The notes beneath the pieces are model-generated. The model was not told the origin of the DNA and searched no databases. It worked only from the letters and a program-made list of their open reading frames with translations. 18,975 nucleotides of DNA from Firmicutes bacterium UBA2116 (GTDB lineage: Bacteria; Bacillota; Clostridia; Tissierellales; Sedimentibacteraceae), in contig DCYG01000011.1 of the NCBI GenBank assembly GCA_002331025.1, positions 1-18,975 on the forward strand. Reading direction: 5' to 3'. This document shows positions 6,070 through 15,146 of the stretch, piece after piece. The first letter of the stretch is position 1. Each line of letters begins with the position of its first letter. The translations under genes and the position numbers were made by a program.

Positions 6070-9000
6070 ATGGGCAGAATTTTGTTTGAGCAGTTCCAAA
6101 AAACTGACAAGTACAACAGAATAATTGAAAATCATAAGCGAAATAAACGCCAGCTTGTAGTCGGTGTAAATGATGAAAGCATGGCGTACTTAGTGTGCAA
6201 TTTATTAGATACTGCAACGGATAAGATACTTCTTATCACTAACAGTGAAGCAAAATCACGAAAATATGAGCAGGATATAAAGGCATATACGGAAGATGTA
6301 AGAAGATTGCAGCCAAAGGAATTTATATTGTATAACGTTGATGCTTTAAGCAAGGATGTAGATTACAAAAGATCCGAGGTTTTATACAATATTATTAATT
6401 CCAAGAAAAGCATTGTAACGGCGTCTATTAATTCAATTATAACCAGAGTAACAGCTAAAGATAGATTTAAGGAATCTATAATAGAATTAAAATACGGAAA
6501 AAGTTACAATTTAGAAGGACTTAAAAGCAGCTTTGTTAAATTAGGCTATGAAAGAGTCGATGCGATAGAGGGTGTGGGACAGTTTTCAGTAAGAGGCGGA
6601 ATTATAGATATATTTTCTCCCTCTGAAGCTAATCCTGTCAGAATAGAGTTTTTTGATGATGAAATTGACTCTCTAAGAGCGGTTGATATTAAGACGCAGC
6701 GTTCAATTAAAAATTTAACGTCTACGAAAATAATTCCATGCAGGGACATATTATTCGAGAAGGAAGATATCCAAAAGGCTTTACATGGATTAGAAGATGA
6801 TTATCAAAGCAGATTAAAAAAAATCGGCAATTTAAAAAATCTCAAAGACACAGAAAAAAAATTAAAAGCACTGTATAACAGTTACAATGACAGGCTAAGT
6901 GCCGGTTTAAGCATAGAAAATTCGGATTTATTAGTACCCTTCATTAAGGATGAATTTGACAATGTTCTTGATTATTTTGATGATTTCATACTTATATTAG
7001 ATGAACCGGAAAGAATTTTCGAGGAGCTAAATAACATATCAGAAAGCTTTCAGCTGAAATTCGGCGAACTTTTTGAAAGAGGCGAAATATTTACACAGCA
7101 GGAAAGTGTCTATATAAAGGAACAGGAATTAATTAAAGAAATATCGGCAAAAACCTTTATATCGGTAAATGGCAAGGATAAAATCTTTGAAACGGATGAT
7201 ACTGTTTCTTTATTGTTTAAAGAGCCTGTCTCCTATTATGGAAAGATGGAAGACCTGTCGAAGGATTTAAACCGTTTAAAATATAAAGGAAACAAAATTG
7301 CCATCATACTTTCAAGCTATGAGGCATGTACAAAGCTTCACAACATATTAAATGATTATGATTGTGTAACAACTTTGTCTAAAAGCCCCAATATCGCGGC
7401 TGAAAGCGGACAAGTGATAATAGTGCCGGGAAATCTTAAAAAAGGTTTTGAGTATTATGAAAATAAAATAATAGTACTCACAGAAAACGAGGTATTCGGT
7501 ACAGCTGTTAAAAAACCTCACAAAAGTAAAAAACGCAAGGGCTCTAAAATTGAAATATTCACCGATTTAAAGGTTGGTGACTATGTAGTACATGAGCACC
7601 ACGGTATTGGTCAGTATGTAGGAATAGAAAAAATAAATGTTCAAAATATTAAGAAAGATTATCTTTGCATTAAATACAAGGGTGAGGATAAGCTTTATGT
7701 TCCTGTTGACCAGATGTCGCTCATCCAGAAATATATCGGCTCGGATTCAGAAAAACCTAAGCTTAATAAAATGGGAAGCGCTGATTGGGTTAAAACCAAG
7801 GAGCGTACAAAGCACGCCATAGAAAATATGGCGGCAGAATTGGTAAAATTATATGCCCAAAGAAAAATAATTAAAGGATATGCTTATGCGTCAGATACCG
7901 AGTGGCAAAAAGAATTTGAATATAAATTTCCATTCCAGGAAACGGATGACCAGCTTCGCTGCATAAAGGAAATAAAAAAAGATATGGAAAAATCCATCTG
8001 CATGGACAGGTTGCTGTGCGGAGATGTTGGCTTCGGTAAGACAGAGGTTGCAATGAGGGCTGCATTTAAAGCGGTTATGGATTCGAAGCAGGTTGCCATA
8101 CTTGTTCCTACTACTATTCTGGCACAACAGCATTATACGAATTTAGTTGACAGATTCAGAGGTTATCCTGTTAAGATAGAAATGCTTTCAAGGTTCAGAA
8201 CACCTTATCAGCAGGCAAAGGTAATCAATGATTTAAATAAGGGTCTTGTTGATATTGTGGTGGGAACCCATAAGCTTTTATCAAAGGATTTAAAATTTAA
8301 GGATTTAGGCCTTTTGATTATAGATGAAGAACAAAGATTTGGAGTTAAGCACAAGGAGCTGATAAAACAGCTTAAGTCAAACATTGATGTATTAACTCTT
8401 TCTGCAACGCCGATTCCAAGAACGCTTCATATGTCCATGATAGGTGTGAGAGATATGAGTGTTATATCAGAGCCGCCAGGTGACAGGATGCCTGTTCAAA
8501 CCTATGTGATAGAATACAATGAAGGCATTTTGAAGGATGCAATCGAAAAGGAAATGTCCAGAGGAGGACAAATATACTATGTTCACAACAGGGTAATTGA
8601 TATAGACAGCGCTGCGGCCAAGCTTCAAAAGCTGGTGCCTGACGCACGGATTGCAGTTGCTCACGGACAAATGAGTGAAAGACATCTGGAAAATATAATG
8701 CTTGAATTTGTAAGAAAAGAATACGACATATTGGTATGCACAACCATAATCGAAACGGGAATGGATATACCGAATGTTAACACATTAATAATTGATAATG
8801 CTGATTACTTGGGACTTTCACAGCTTTATCAGCTCAGAGGAAGGATTGGCAGGTCAAACAGAGTGTCCTTTGCTTACCTAACTTACGAAAAGGATAAAAT
8901 GCTTTCCGAGGTTGCAGATAAAAGATTAAAGGCGATAAAGGAATTTACGGAATTCGGGTCCGGTTTTAAGATAGCTATGAGAGACCTGGAAATAAGAGGA

Positions 9001-9624
9001 TGCGGGAACATATTAGGTGCAGAACAGCACGGACATATGCTTGCCATAGGATACGACCTGTATGTTAAATTCCTAGACAGGGCAGTAAGGGAGCTTCAGG
9101 GCAATATAGTCGAAGATGAAGATATTGAAACTTCAGTGGATTTAAATGTTGATGGGTACATTCCCGCAACCTATATTGAAAATGAAGAGCAAAAAATTGA
9201 AATATACAAAAAGATTGCTGCCACATCAAGTAAGGATGATATATATGATATAACAGAAGAAATAATTGACCGTTTTGGTAATCCGCCTAAGCAGGTTGAT
9301 AATCTTCTTAAAATTTCTTATATAAAATCATTAAGTAAGAAGCTCAGGATTAAATCTATTACACAGATAAACGGCACAGTAAATTTTGAGTTTTGTTCAA
9401 ATGGTGATTTAAATCAGGATATGATAGGTTTTTTTATTGAAAACTTCAATGCAAAAATAAAATTTGACGTATCGAAGGATCCTGTTGTTAAATATAAATT
9501 AGATTCCTCGGATTCTTCAGAACAGATGAAGCAGATAAAGATTCTTGAGGAGCTTGAAAAATTTTTAGAAATATTAAATAATTATATCAGGACTAATATC
9601 CTGTCAGGAGGAAAAAATGATTAA
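6070..9624 (+). CDS. mfd: Transcription-repair coupling factor Mfd
   Basis: Mfd removes RNA polymerase stalled at DNA damage and recruits UvrA; it has 1184 residues, normal for the family. Residues 1 to about 350 are the UvrB-like domains, with GVGQFSVRGGIIDIFSP visible. The CarD-like RNA polymerase-interacting domain starts near residue 499 (KVGDYVVHEHHGIGQYVG). The RecG-like motor carries Walker A GDVGFGKTE (651-659), the DEEQRFG box (752-758), TATPIPRTLHM, and the TRG region ending RDLEIRGCGNILGAEQHGHM. The C-terminal TRCF domain spans roughly residues 1018-1100. AGAAGG (6059-6064) precedes the ATG. The final 8 nt overlap the next gene, indicating translational coupling with the lipoprotein. 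Confidence 0.98.
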   Translation: MGRILFEQFQKTDKYNRIIENHKRNKRQLVVGVNDESMAYLVCNLLDTATDKILLITNSEAKSRKYEQDIKAYTEDVRRLQPKEFILYNVDALSKDVDYKRSEVLYNIINSKKSIVTASINSIITRVTAKDRFKESIIELKYGKSYNLEGLKSSFVKLGYERVDAIEGVGQFSVRGGIIDIFSPSEANPVRIEFFDDEIDSLRAVDIKTQRSIKNLTSTKIIPCRDILFEKEDIQKALHGLEDDYQSRLKKIGNLKNLKDTEKKLKALYNSYNDRLSAGLSIENSDLLVPFIKDEFDNVLDYFDDFILILDEPERIFEELNNISESFQLKFGELFERGEIFTQQESVYIKEQELIKEISAKTFISVNGKDKIFETDDTVSLLFKEPVSYYGKMEDLSKDLNRLKYKGNKIAIILSSYEACTKLHNILNDYDCVTTLSKSPNIAAESGQVIIVPGNLKKGFEYYENKIIVLTENEVFGTAVKKPHKSKKRKGSKIEIFTDLKVGDYVVHEHHGIGQYVGIEKINVQNIKKDYLCIKYKGEDKLYVPVDQMSLIQKYIGSDSEKPKLNKMGSADWVKTKERTKHAIENMAAELVKLYAQRKIIKGYAYASDTEWQKEFEYKFPFQETDDQLRCIKEIKKDMEKSICMDRLLCGDVGFGKTEVAMRAAFKAVMDSKQVAILVPTTILAQQHYTNLVDRFRGYPVKIEMLSRFRTPYQQAKVINDLNKGLVDIVVGTHKLLSKDLKFKDLGLLIIDEEQRFGVKHKELIKQLKSNIDVLTLSATPIPRTLHMSMIGVRDMSVISEPPGDRMPVQTYVIEYNEGILKDAIEKEMSRGGQIYYVHNRVIDIDSAAAKLQKLVPDARIAVAHGQMSERHLENIMLEFVRKEYDILVCTTIIETGMDIPNVNTLIIDNADYLGLSQLYQLRGRIGRSNRVSFAYLTYEKDKMLSEVADKRLKAIKEFTEFGSGFKIAMRDLEIRGCGNILGAEQHGHMLAIGYDLYVKFLDRAVRELQGNIVEDEDIETSVDLNVDGYIPATYIENEEQKIEIYKKIAATSSKDDIYDITEEIIDRFGNPPKQVDNLLKISYIKSLSKKLRIKSITQINGTVNFEFCSNGDLNQDMIGFFIENFNAKIKFDVSKDPVVKYKLDSSDSSEQMKQIKILEELEKFLEILNNYIRTNILSGGKND

Positions 9625-10498
9625 ATTAAAAAAATTACTAGCTTTGACGATTTGTTTCGCATTAGTGTTAGCATTTACGGGATGCGATAAGCCTCAGGAA
9701 ATAACTGAAGACGGAGTTATTGCAACGGTAAATGGCAAGCCGATAACACAAGAAGAATTAGATATGAATTATGAATTTTATATAAAAATGAATCCTGCAG
9801 TTACAAAGGAAGAAATGCTGGATAAATTAATAATGGATATATTAATGGTTGAAGCAGCACAAAAAAACGGAATTTCAGTTACAGAAGAACAAATAAATGA
9901 TGAAATGCAAAATTTTAAAGCATTAAATAACTCGGAAGAAGATTATCAGAAATTCCTTAAAAACAATGGATTAACCGAGGAATTTTTACGAGGTGAAATA
10001 GAAAAGGAATTTTATATAAACCATTATCTAACCGTGGAAATGGATAAATTCAACAATCCTACAGACGAAAACCTTCAGGCTATATTTGATGAGTACAAAA
10101 TGCAGGAAGAAGTGAGAGCAAGCCACATTTTAGTAAATACTGAGGATGAAGCAAAAGCTGTAATAGACAGAATAAATGATGGCGAAAAATTTGAAGATGT
10201 TGCAAAGGAAGTGTCTATAGACGGCAGTGCTGCAACAGGAGGAGATTTAGGTTATTTTTCACGCATCAGAATGGTTAAGCCGTTTTCAGATGCTGCATTC
10301 AGTATGGAAATAGGTGATATAAGTCAACCGGTTGAATCTGAATTCGGATATCATGTTATACAATTAACGGATAAAAAGACTGATGAAAGTAAGACGATAG
10401 AAACTGAAAGAGAAACACTTATACAATACAACACCTATTTAAAATATAATGAAATGCTTGATAGCTTAAAAAATGAAGCTGATATAGTCATTAAATAG
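9617..10498 (+). CDS. PrsA/SurA-like peptidyl-prolyl cis-trans isomerase lipoprotein
   Basis: This is a membrane-anchored foldase for secreted proteins, 293 residues. A basic N-terminus (MIKLKK), a hydrophobic stretch and the lipobox-like FTGC give a lipidated Cys23; Phe at -3 is unusual but tolerated. Residues about 32-150 form a SurA-N-like helical chaperone region (VIATVNGKPITQEELD). Residues about 164-253 are a parvulin domain: VRASHILV, KFEDVAKEVSID, GGDLGYF, MVKPFSDAAFS and FGYHVIQL. The strong AGGAGG (9606-9611) lies inside mfd, and the start codon overlaps the mfd stop region by 8 nt. A foldase gene at this place, between mfd and spoVT, is common in Clostridia. No terminator is visible after it. 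Confidence 0.93.
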   Translation: MIKLKKLLALTICFALVLAFTGCDKPQEITEDGVIATVNGKPITQEELDMNYEFYIKMNPAVTKEEMLDKLIMDILMVEAAQKNGISVTEEQINDEMQNFKALNNSEEDYQKFLKNNGLTEEFLRGEIEKEFYINHYLTVEMDKFNNPTDENLQAIFDEYKMQEEVRASHILVNTEDEAKAVIDRINDGEKFEDVAKEVSIDGSAATGGDLGYFSRIRMVKPFSDAAFSMEIGDISQPVESEFGYHVIQLTDKKTDESKTIETERETLIQYNTYLKYNEMLDSLKNEADIVIK

Positions 10499-10536
10499 AA
10501 ATAAAGTAAGAAGATGTTAAAAATGGTAAAAAGATG

Positions 10537-10565
10537 TTGCTATTCGTAAAATAATGCTATATAAT
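10537..10565 (+). promoter_or_regulatory. Sigma-A-type promoter of spoVT
   Basis: TTGCTA (10537-10542), a 17-bp spacer and a perfect TATAAT (10560-10565). The start is predicted near 10572, giving a leader of about 117 nt that begins with a weak GATATT/AATATC stem (10572-10589). I do not see the CATACTA-type -10 expected for the sigma-G control known in B. subtilis. Confidence 0.6.
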
Positions 10566-10688
10566 GTTAATGATATTTCCAATAATATCCGTAAATTAAA
10601 AAGGATAAAATCTATTAAAGTGCAAATAATAGAAAATATTAAAAGAAATGTCATTTAAATATAAATTATGCATTGGAGGAACTTAAGA

Positions 10689-11240
10689 ATGAAAGCAACT
10701 GGAATTGTCAGAAGAATTGATGATTTAGGCAGGGTAGTTATCCCTAAGGAAATAAGACGTACATTGAGAATTAGAGAAGGGGATCCTTTAGAGATATTTA
10801 CAGACAGAGAAGGTGAAATAATACTTAAAAAATATTCACCTATAGGAGAATTAACTGAATTTGCAGGAGAATATGTTGAATCTTTGTTTGAAACAACAAG
10901 ACATACAGCAATTATAACAGATCGTGACGGAGTTATAGCAGTATCCGGAAGCTCGAAAAAGGATTATGCAGAAAAAAGGTTGAGCCCTGAGCTTGAAAAA
11001 ATAATTGAAAGCAGAGAAGTGTATATAACAAACGGTAGTTCTAAGCCAATAAGAATTACTGCCAATGAATTTAATCCTGATAACTACATTAGCCAGGTGA
11101 TTTCTCCAATATTAGTTCATGGTGATCCGATAGGAGCAGTAATGCTTTTATCAAAGGATAAAGCTGTAAAAATGACGGAAGTTGAAGAAAAATTAATTAA
11201 GACGGCAAGTGTATTTTTATCAAGACAAATGGAAAGTTAG
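10689..11240 (+). CDS. spoVT: Stage V sporulation protein T, AbrB-family regulator
   Basis: SpoVT is a late forespore transcription regulator that modulates sigma-G-dependent genes in Bacillus and spore formation in Clostridia. It has 183 residues (178 in B. subtilis). Residues 1-50 form the swapped-hairpin AbrB DNA-binding domain: MKATGIVRRIDDLGRVVIPKEIRRTLRIREGDPLEI. From about residue 55 a GAF-like domain follows, with TAIITDRDGVIAVSG and GDPIGAVMLLSKD. I chose ATG 10689, with GGAGG (10675-10679) 9 nt upstream; the in-frame ATG at 10668 precedes that site and adds seven unrelated residues. It ends the conserved purR-to-spoVT block and is followed by its own terminator. Confidence 0.97.
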   Translation: MKATGIVRRIDDLGRVVIPKEIRRTLRIREGDPLEIFTDREGEIILKKYSPIGELTEFAGEYVESLFETTRHTAIITDRDGVIAVSGSSKKDYAEKRLSPELEKIIESREVYITNGSSKPIRITANEFNPDNYISQVISPILVHGDPIGAVMLLSKDKAVKMTEVEEKLIKTASVFLSRQMES

Positions 11241-11254
11241 TAAGCTTTTGAAAG

Positions 11255-11284
11255 ATGGTTTCTTAATAAAGAGACCATTTTTTT
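11255..11284 (+). terminator. Rho-independent terminator of spoVT
   Basis: ATGGTTTCTT (11255-11264) pairs with AAGAGACCAT (11269-11278), ten pairs including one G-U, around an AATA loop, and runs into seven T (11278-11284). It closes the spoVT transcript 14 nt after the stop codon. Confidence 0.92.
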
Positions 11285-11320
11285 ATTTATTGCTGCCCTT
11301 ATGTTTTTACTGATAACGTT

Positions 11321-11349
11321 TTGACATAATACCACATTTGTTTTATAAT
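11321..11349 (+). promoter_or_regulatory. Perfect-consensus sigma-A promoter
   Basis: TTGACA (11321-11326), an exact 17-bp spacer and TATAAT (11344-11349) match the housekeeping consensus at all 12 positions. The predicted start near 11356 leaves a very short leader of about 22 nt, mostly the AAGGAGG ribosome binding site (11365-11371). Confidence 0.88.
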
Positions 11350-11377
11350 TGTATTATGAAAATGAAGGAGGAACCAT

Positions 11378-13048
11378 ATGAATATCAGATTTTTAGGCGC
11401 TGTAAGAGGAGTAACGGGTTCAAGCCATTTAATACAATACAAGGATAAAAAGATACTGTTGGATTGTGGTATGTATCAGGGCAAGGATGATGATTACAAC
11501 ATTGATGAGTTTGAAGTAAATCCGGTCGATATTGATTATTTGTTATTAAGTCACAGTCACATCGACCACAGCGGCAGGATACCGCTGTTAGTAAAGAAGG
11601 GGTTTAAAGGAACGATTTATTGTTCTAAGTCAACCTACGACCTGTGTGAAATAATGCTTTTGGATTCTGCTCATATTCAGGAAACGGAAGCCGAGTGGAA
11701 AAATAAAAAAGCACTGCGACAAGGAAGGAAATTAGTGGAGCCGTTGTATACGCAAAAAGATGCATTGGACAGCTACCAGTATTTTAAAACAGTTCAATAT
11801 GATCAGATAGTCGCAATAGATGATGTGCTTACTGTGAAATTCAACGACGCAGGTCATATTCTAGGTTCGTCTATTATTGAAATGTGGTTTTCAGAGAATA
11901 ACGAAAGAGTTAAGCTTGTATATTCCGGTGATATAGGAATGAGTGAGAAACCGTTATTAAATAATCCTTCAGTAATAGAAAAAGCCGATTATGTAATTAT
12001 GGAAGCAACCTATGGAGAAAGAGTACATGATGACATAGAGCACAGAACAGAAGAGCTGATTAATATTATTTTAAAAACCGTCAGAAGGGGAGGAAATGTT
12101 ATAATTCCTTCATTTGCTGTAGGAAGGACGCAAGAAATAATATATGAGTTAAACAAATACTATGACAGTCACTTGAATGAAATAGGTACAAAAGAAAATG
12201 AATTAAAAAAGATACCCGTATACATTGACAGCCCTCTTGCCGTTAAGGCGACTGAAATTTTCAAGCGTAATGCAAATGTTTTTGATGATGAAGCAAGAGG
12301 ATACATAATGAAGGGTGACAATCCCTTGGAATTTGAAAATCTTCATTATACACATAATGCCGAAGAATCAAAACAACTTAACATTTCAAAGGAACCGAAA
12401 ATAATAATTTCTGCCAGCGGCATGTGTGATGCAGGAAGAATAAAGCACCATTTAAAGCATAATTTGTGGAGAAAAGAATGCAGTATAGTGTTTGTTGGTT
12501 ATCAAGCAGAAGGAACGTTGGGCAGAAGATTATTAGACGGAGAGAAAAACGTAAAGGTATTGGGAGAAAATATTAATGTATATGCAGAAATACACAATGT
12601 AGAAGGGTTCTCGGGTCATGCCGATAAATACGGTTTGCTGAACTGGCTTAAGGGATTTAAGGAAAAGCCTAAAGGCGTATTTATAGTACATGGAGAACAA
12701 TCCGCAAAAGAAAGTTTTGCTAAAGAAGTTAAAGAGCAGCTTAAATTAAATTGTATCATACCGGAATACAATGTTGTCTATGATATAAAGAAAAGCGTAG
12801 TCGCTGAAGCTGCACAGGGGTCAAAGGAAGCAGGCTTTGTGCTGAGACCTCGAGGAATTAACGAAAAGCTTATAAATAAACTGTTGACAGAAATAGAAGA
12901 ATTAAAAACAGTATTTGACGTTGCGGTTGAAAGAGCCAAGAATCAGGTAGATAAAGATATGGATATTGAACAGTACAAAAAAATTAATAATATTATTATA
13001 GATTTAGAAAATGATATTATTAATTTAACCATGCTTTCAGGAGAATAA
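11378..13048 (+). CDS. Beta-CASP metallo-beta-lactamase-fold ribonuclease
   Basis: This is a predicted zinc-dependent RNA-processing nuclease, 556 residues, of the CPSF73/YSH1-like group. Zinc ligands are seen in SHSHIDHSG (His59, His61, Asp63, His64), DAGHILGS (His160) and YSGDIG (Asp185). The beta-CASP insert shows ATYGERVH, IPSFAVGRTQEIIYEL, YIDSPLAVKATEIF and IISASGMCDAGR. The terminal RMMBL block has FSGHADKYGLLNWL and VFIVHGEQ. The last 80 or so residues are a predicted helical tail beyond the usual core, with Lys/Glu-rich and Ile-rich segments, of unknown role. AAGGAGG lies 6 nt before ATG 11378. The downstream regulator begins only 3 nt after the stop, so both share one transcript. 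RNA substrates cannot be deduced. Confidence 0.93.
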   Translation: MNIRFLGAVRGVTGSSHLIQYKDKKILLDCGMYQGKDDDYNIDEFEVNPVDIDYLLLSHSHIDHSGRIPLLVKKGFKGTIYCSKSTYDLCEIMLLDSAHIQETEAEWKNKKALRQGRKLVEPLYTQKDALDSYQYFKTVQYDQIVAIDDVLTVKFNDAGHILGSSIIEMWFSENNERVKLVYSGDIGMSEKPLLNNPSVIEKADYVIMEATYGERVHDDIEHRTEELINIILKTVRRGGNVIIPSFAVGRTQEIIYELNKYYDSHLNEIGTKENELKKIPVYIDSPLAVKATEIFKRNANVFDDEARGYIMKGDNPLEFENLHYTHNAEESKQLNISKEPKIIISASGMCDAGRIKHHLKHNLWRKECSIVFVGYQAEGTLGRRLLDGEKNVKVLGENINVYAEIHNVEGFSGHADKYGLLNWLKGFKEKPKGVFIVHGEQSAKESFAKEVKEQLKLNCIIPEYNVVYDIKKSVVAEAAQGSKEAGFVLRPRGINEKLINKLLTEIEELKTVFDVAVERAKNQVDKDMDIEQYKKINNIIIDLENDIINLTMLSGE

Positions 13049-13051
13049 AAA

Positions 13052-15118
13052 TTGAGAGAGCCTAAGATGAAATCATTGGCGATAGTGAGCTATACAATAG
13101 AATCGGTGAACAGCTATTACAATCAGATAAAAAGCTTATTTTCTGACAAAATTACTATAAAGACATATACCTTAGAGGATTTGGATAACTATGGAGATTC
13201 GGAAATAAAGTCAGATGTATTGTTATTTCCTTCATATCATCTTTATAAACAAATAAAGAGCAAGGTAAATAAGAATACGGAGCTTTTATTTGCCCATAGA
13301 ACCATATCCAAGTCCGGATTAGATACAATATTTAAGCTTGATGAAGGCTCTGAGGTTGTATTAATAGATGAAAGTCCTGAAATGGCAGAGCAAATAATCT
13401 CGATTATTTACCAGCTGGGGGCAAGGCATATTGAACTTAATTCTTTCTGGACATCAAATGCTGATGATTTTGATAAATTTATAATTTTGGGTCAGTCTGA
13501 CTATACTCCGAAAGCTGATAAAGAAATAATCAACATAGGCAACAGCCTGTTAGATATAAATTCAATTATTGATATAGGTATGAAATTTGATTTGCTTTCC
13601 TTGCTGGACAGACAGGATGTTGTGAGAAGCTACAAGGAAATAAGAACAGCTAATTTTGGTTTTCTGAAAATTTTAGGGCTTACTAATTCTAGAGAAAGTC
13701 AGCTCGATATTTTAATGCAGAATATAGATGCAGGTGTAATAGGTGTAAATAATGACGGCAACATATTTTTGTACAATGAAAATGCTAAGGAAATTGTTAA
13801 TAAGGAACAGGTATTAAATAAAAAAGGAATTGAGTTGTTTCCTGAAATACCTTTCGATTATACAATAGCAAACCTGAAGCCCGTAGAAGAAAAAATAATT
13901 AAGATTAACGGTTATGATGTAGTCGTATCGGTTAATCCGCTGCTGCACTCAAGGAAGATGTACGGCGCCGTTGCAATAATCAGAAGATATTCAGACTTGG
14001 AAAAAAAAGAATATATGCTTAGAAAAAAGCTTATCGGTAAGGGTTATACTGCAAAGTATAACTTTGATGACATTTTCGGTGAAAGTGATTCAATAACGGA
14101 AACTAAAAATATAGCTAAGCGTATGTCCAAATCTAATTCATCAATACTGATAACCGGAGAAACGGGTACGGGTAAGGAACTGTTCGCTCAGGCAATTCAC
14201 AATAATTCTTTAAGAAAGGAATTTCAATTTGTTCCTGTAAACTGCGGAGCTTTTCCGGAAAGTTTATTGGAAAGCGAGTTGTTTGGTTACGAAGAGGGAG
14301 CCTTTACTGGTGCACGAAAGGGTGGTAAGCCCGGGCTGTTTGAACTTGCCCATAACGGAACATTATTTTTGGACGAAATAACGGAAATGCCTATGAGCCT
14401 GCAGGTTAAGCTTCTGAGGGTGCTTCAGGAAAGAGAGGTCGTGCGGCTGGGAGGCGACAGAATAATAGATGTTGACATAAGAATAATAGCTGCAACGAAT
14501 AAAAATATTAAGGAAATGGTGGAAAATGCTGAATTCAGAGAGGATCTATACTATAGGCTGAATGTTCTTCCGTTGAAAATTCCTCCCCTTCGCAGCAGAA
14601 GAGAAGATATACTGGGACTTGTAGATTATCTGAAAAAATCCTTTAAAAGTGATTTTGTGTTGACTGATAAAGCAAAGGAGTTTTTGGTGAACTACAGCTG
14701 GAAGGGCAATGTCAGAGAGCTGAGAAACTGTGTGGAATACTTGGTAAACCTAGGCTTAAAGATAGTGGAAGAGAAGGATATCCCCGTAGATTACAGTGTG
14801 AAAGCTTTTGATAATAAATTGGTTTCGACGGAACAAAATATTATTTATGAATTTCTGGAGCAGGCAGGCAACAATTTAAAGAAATATATTTTTGTTCTTG
14901 AAGAACTAATGATCGGCGGTAAAAACAATCAGAGATTAGGAAGGCGCACACTCAGTGAAATAGCTAAAAGCAAAGGCATATTTATCAGCGAACAGGAAAT
15001 AAGGACCATACTTCTCAATCTTGAAAAATATAAGATGGCAGAAATATACAAGGGAAGAAGCGGAACGGTAATAACCGAATTCGGTAAAAAAGCATATAAT
15101 TATCTGTCGATGGAATAA
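13052..15118 (+). CDS. Sigma-54-dependent activator (PAS, AAA+, winged-helix-like C-terminus)
   Basis: This 688-residue bacterial enhancer-binding protein opens sigma-54 promoters. Residues 1 to about 200 form a sensory region that vaguely resembles PrpR-type N-termini (IIYQLGARHIELNSFW) but has no motif I recognise with certainty. A PAS-like domain spans about 215-312. The AAA+ domain has Walker A GETGTGKE (369-376), an intact GAFTGA loop (416-421), Walker B LFLDEI (438-443), YYRLNV with the arginine finger (500-505) and GNVREL (552-557). The C-terminus (about 595-688) lacks the usual Fis-type helix-turn-helix and instead looks like a winged helix: RRTLSEIAKSKG, then SEQEIRTILLNLEKY, then a wing-like GRSGTVI. 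TTG 13052 is preferred, since AGGAGA (13039-13044) is 7 nt upstream; ATG 13067 is the alternative. It lies directly upstream of a sigma-54 promoter and iorAB-buk, its likely target. Confidence 0.93.
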   Translation: MREPKMKSLAIVSYTIESVNSYYNQIKSLFSDKITIKTYTLEDLDNYGDSEIKSDVLLFPSYHLYKQIKSKVNKNTELLFAHRTISKSGLDTIFKLDEGSEVVLIDESPEMAEQIISIIYQLGARHIELNSFWTSNADDFDKFIILGQSDYTPKADKEIINIGNSLLDINSIIDIGMKFDLLSLLDRQDVVRSYKEIRTANFGFLKILGLTNSRESQLDILMQNIDAGVIGVNNDGNIFLYNENAKEIVNKEQVLNKKGIELFPEIPFDYTIANLKPVEEKIIKINGYDVVVSVNPLLHSRKMYGAVAIIRRYSDLEKKEYMLRKKLIGKGYTAKYNFDDIFGESDSITETKNIAKRMSKSNSSILITGETGTGKELFAQAIHNNSLRKEFQFVPVNCGAFPESLLESELFGYEEGAFTGARKGGKPGLFELAHNGTLFLDEITEMPMSLQVKLLRVLQEREVVRLGGDRIIDVDIRIIAATNKNIKEMVENAEFREDLYYRLNVLPLKIPPLRSRREDILGLVDYLKKSFKSDFVLTDKAKEFLVNYSWKGNVRELRNCVEYLVNLGLKIVEEKDIPVDYSVKAFDNKLVSTEQNIIYEFLEQAGNNLKKYIFVLEELMIGGKNNQRLGRRTLSEIAKSKGIFISEQEIRTILLNLEKYKMAEIYKGRSGTVITEFGKKAYNYLSME

Positions 15119-15122
15119 CATA

Positions 15123-15146
15123 TTAATGGGTTAATGGGTTAATGGG
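15123..15146 (+). repeat. Three exact tandem copies of TTAATGGG
   Basis: The octamer TTAATGGG occurs at 15123-15130, 15131-15138 and 15139-15146 without any mismatch, followed by TT. All copies can pair with the single downstream arm AACCCATTAA (15167-15176) of the terminator hairpin. Confidence 0.95.

Noticed and set aside
5714..6217. Minus-strand open frame of 167 codons across the pth end and mfd start
   Set aside because: It is antisense to two certain genes, and its CHPERSEGS segment is the known spurious translation of the palindromic repeat at 5996-6055.
7256..7262. TGTCGAA, identical to a Spo0A box
   Set aside because: It lies deep inside mfd, far from any promoter, and is expected by chance in a sequence of this length.
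8462..8743. Minus-strand open frames inside mfd (also 7871-8133)
   Set aside because: They are frame shadows of a strongly conserved gene, with no ribosome binding site or recognisable protein.
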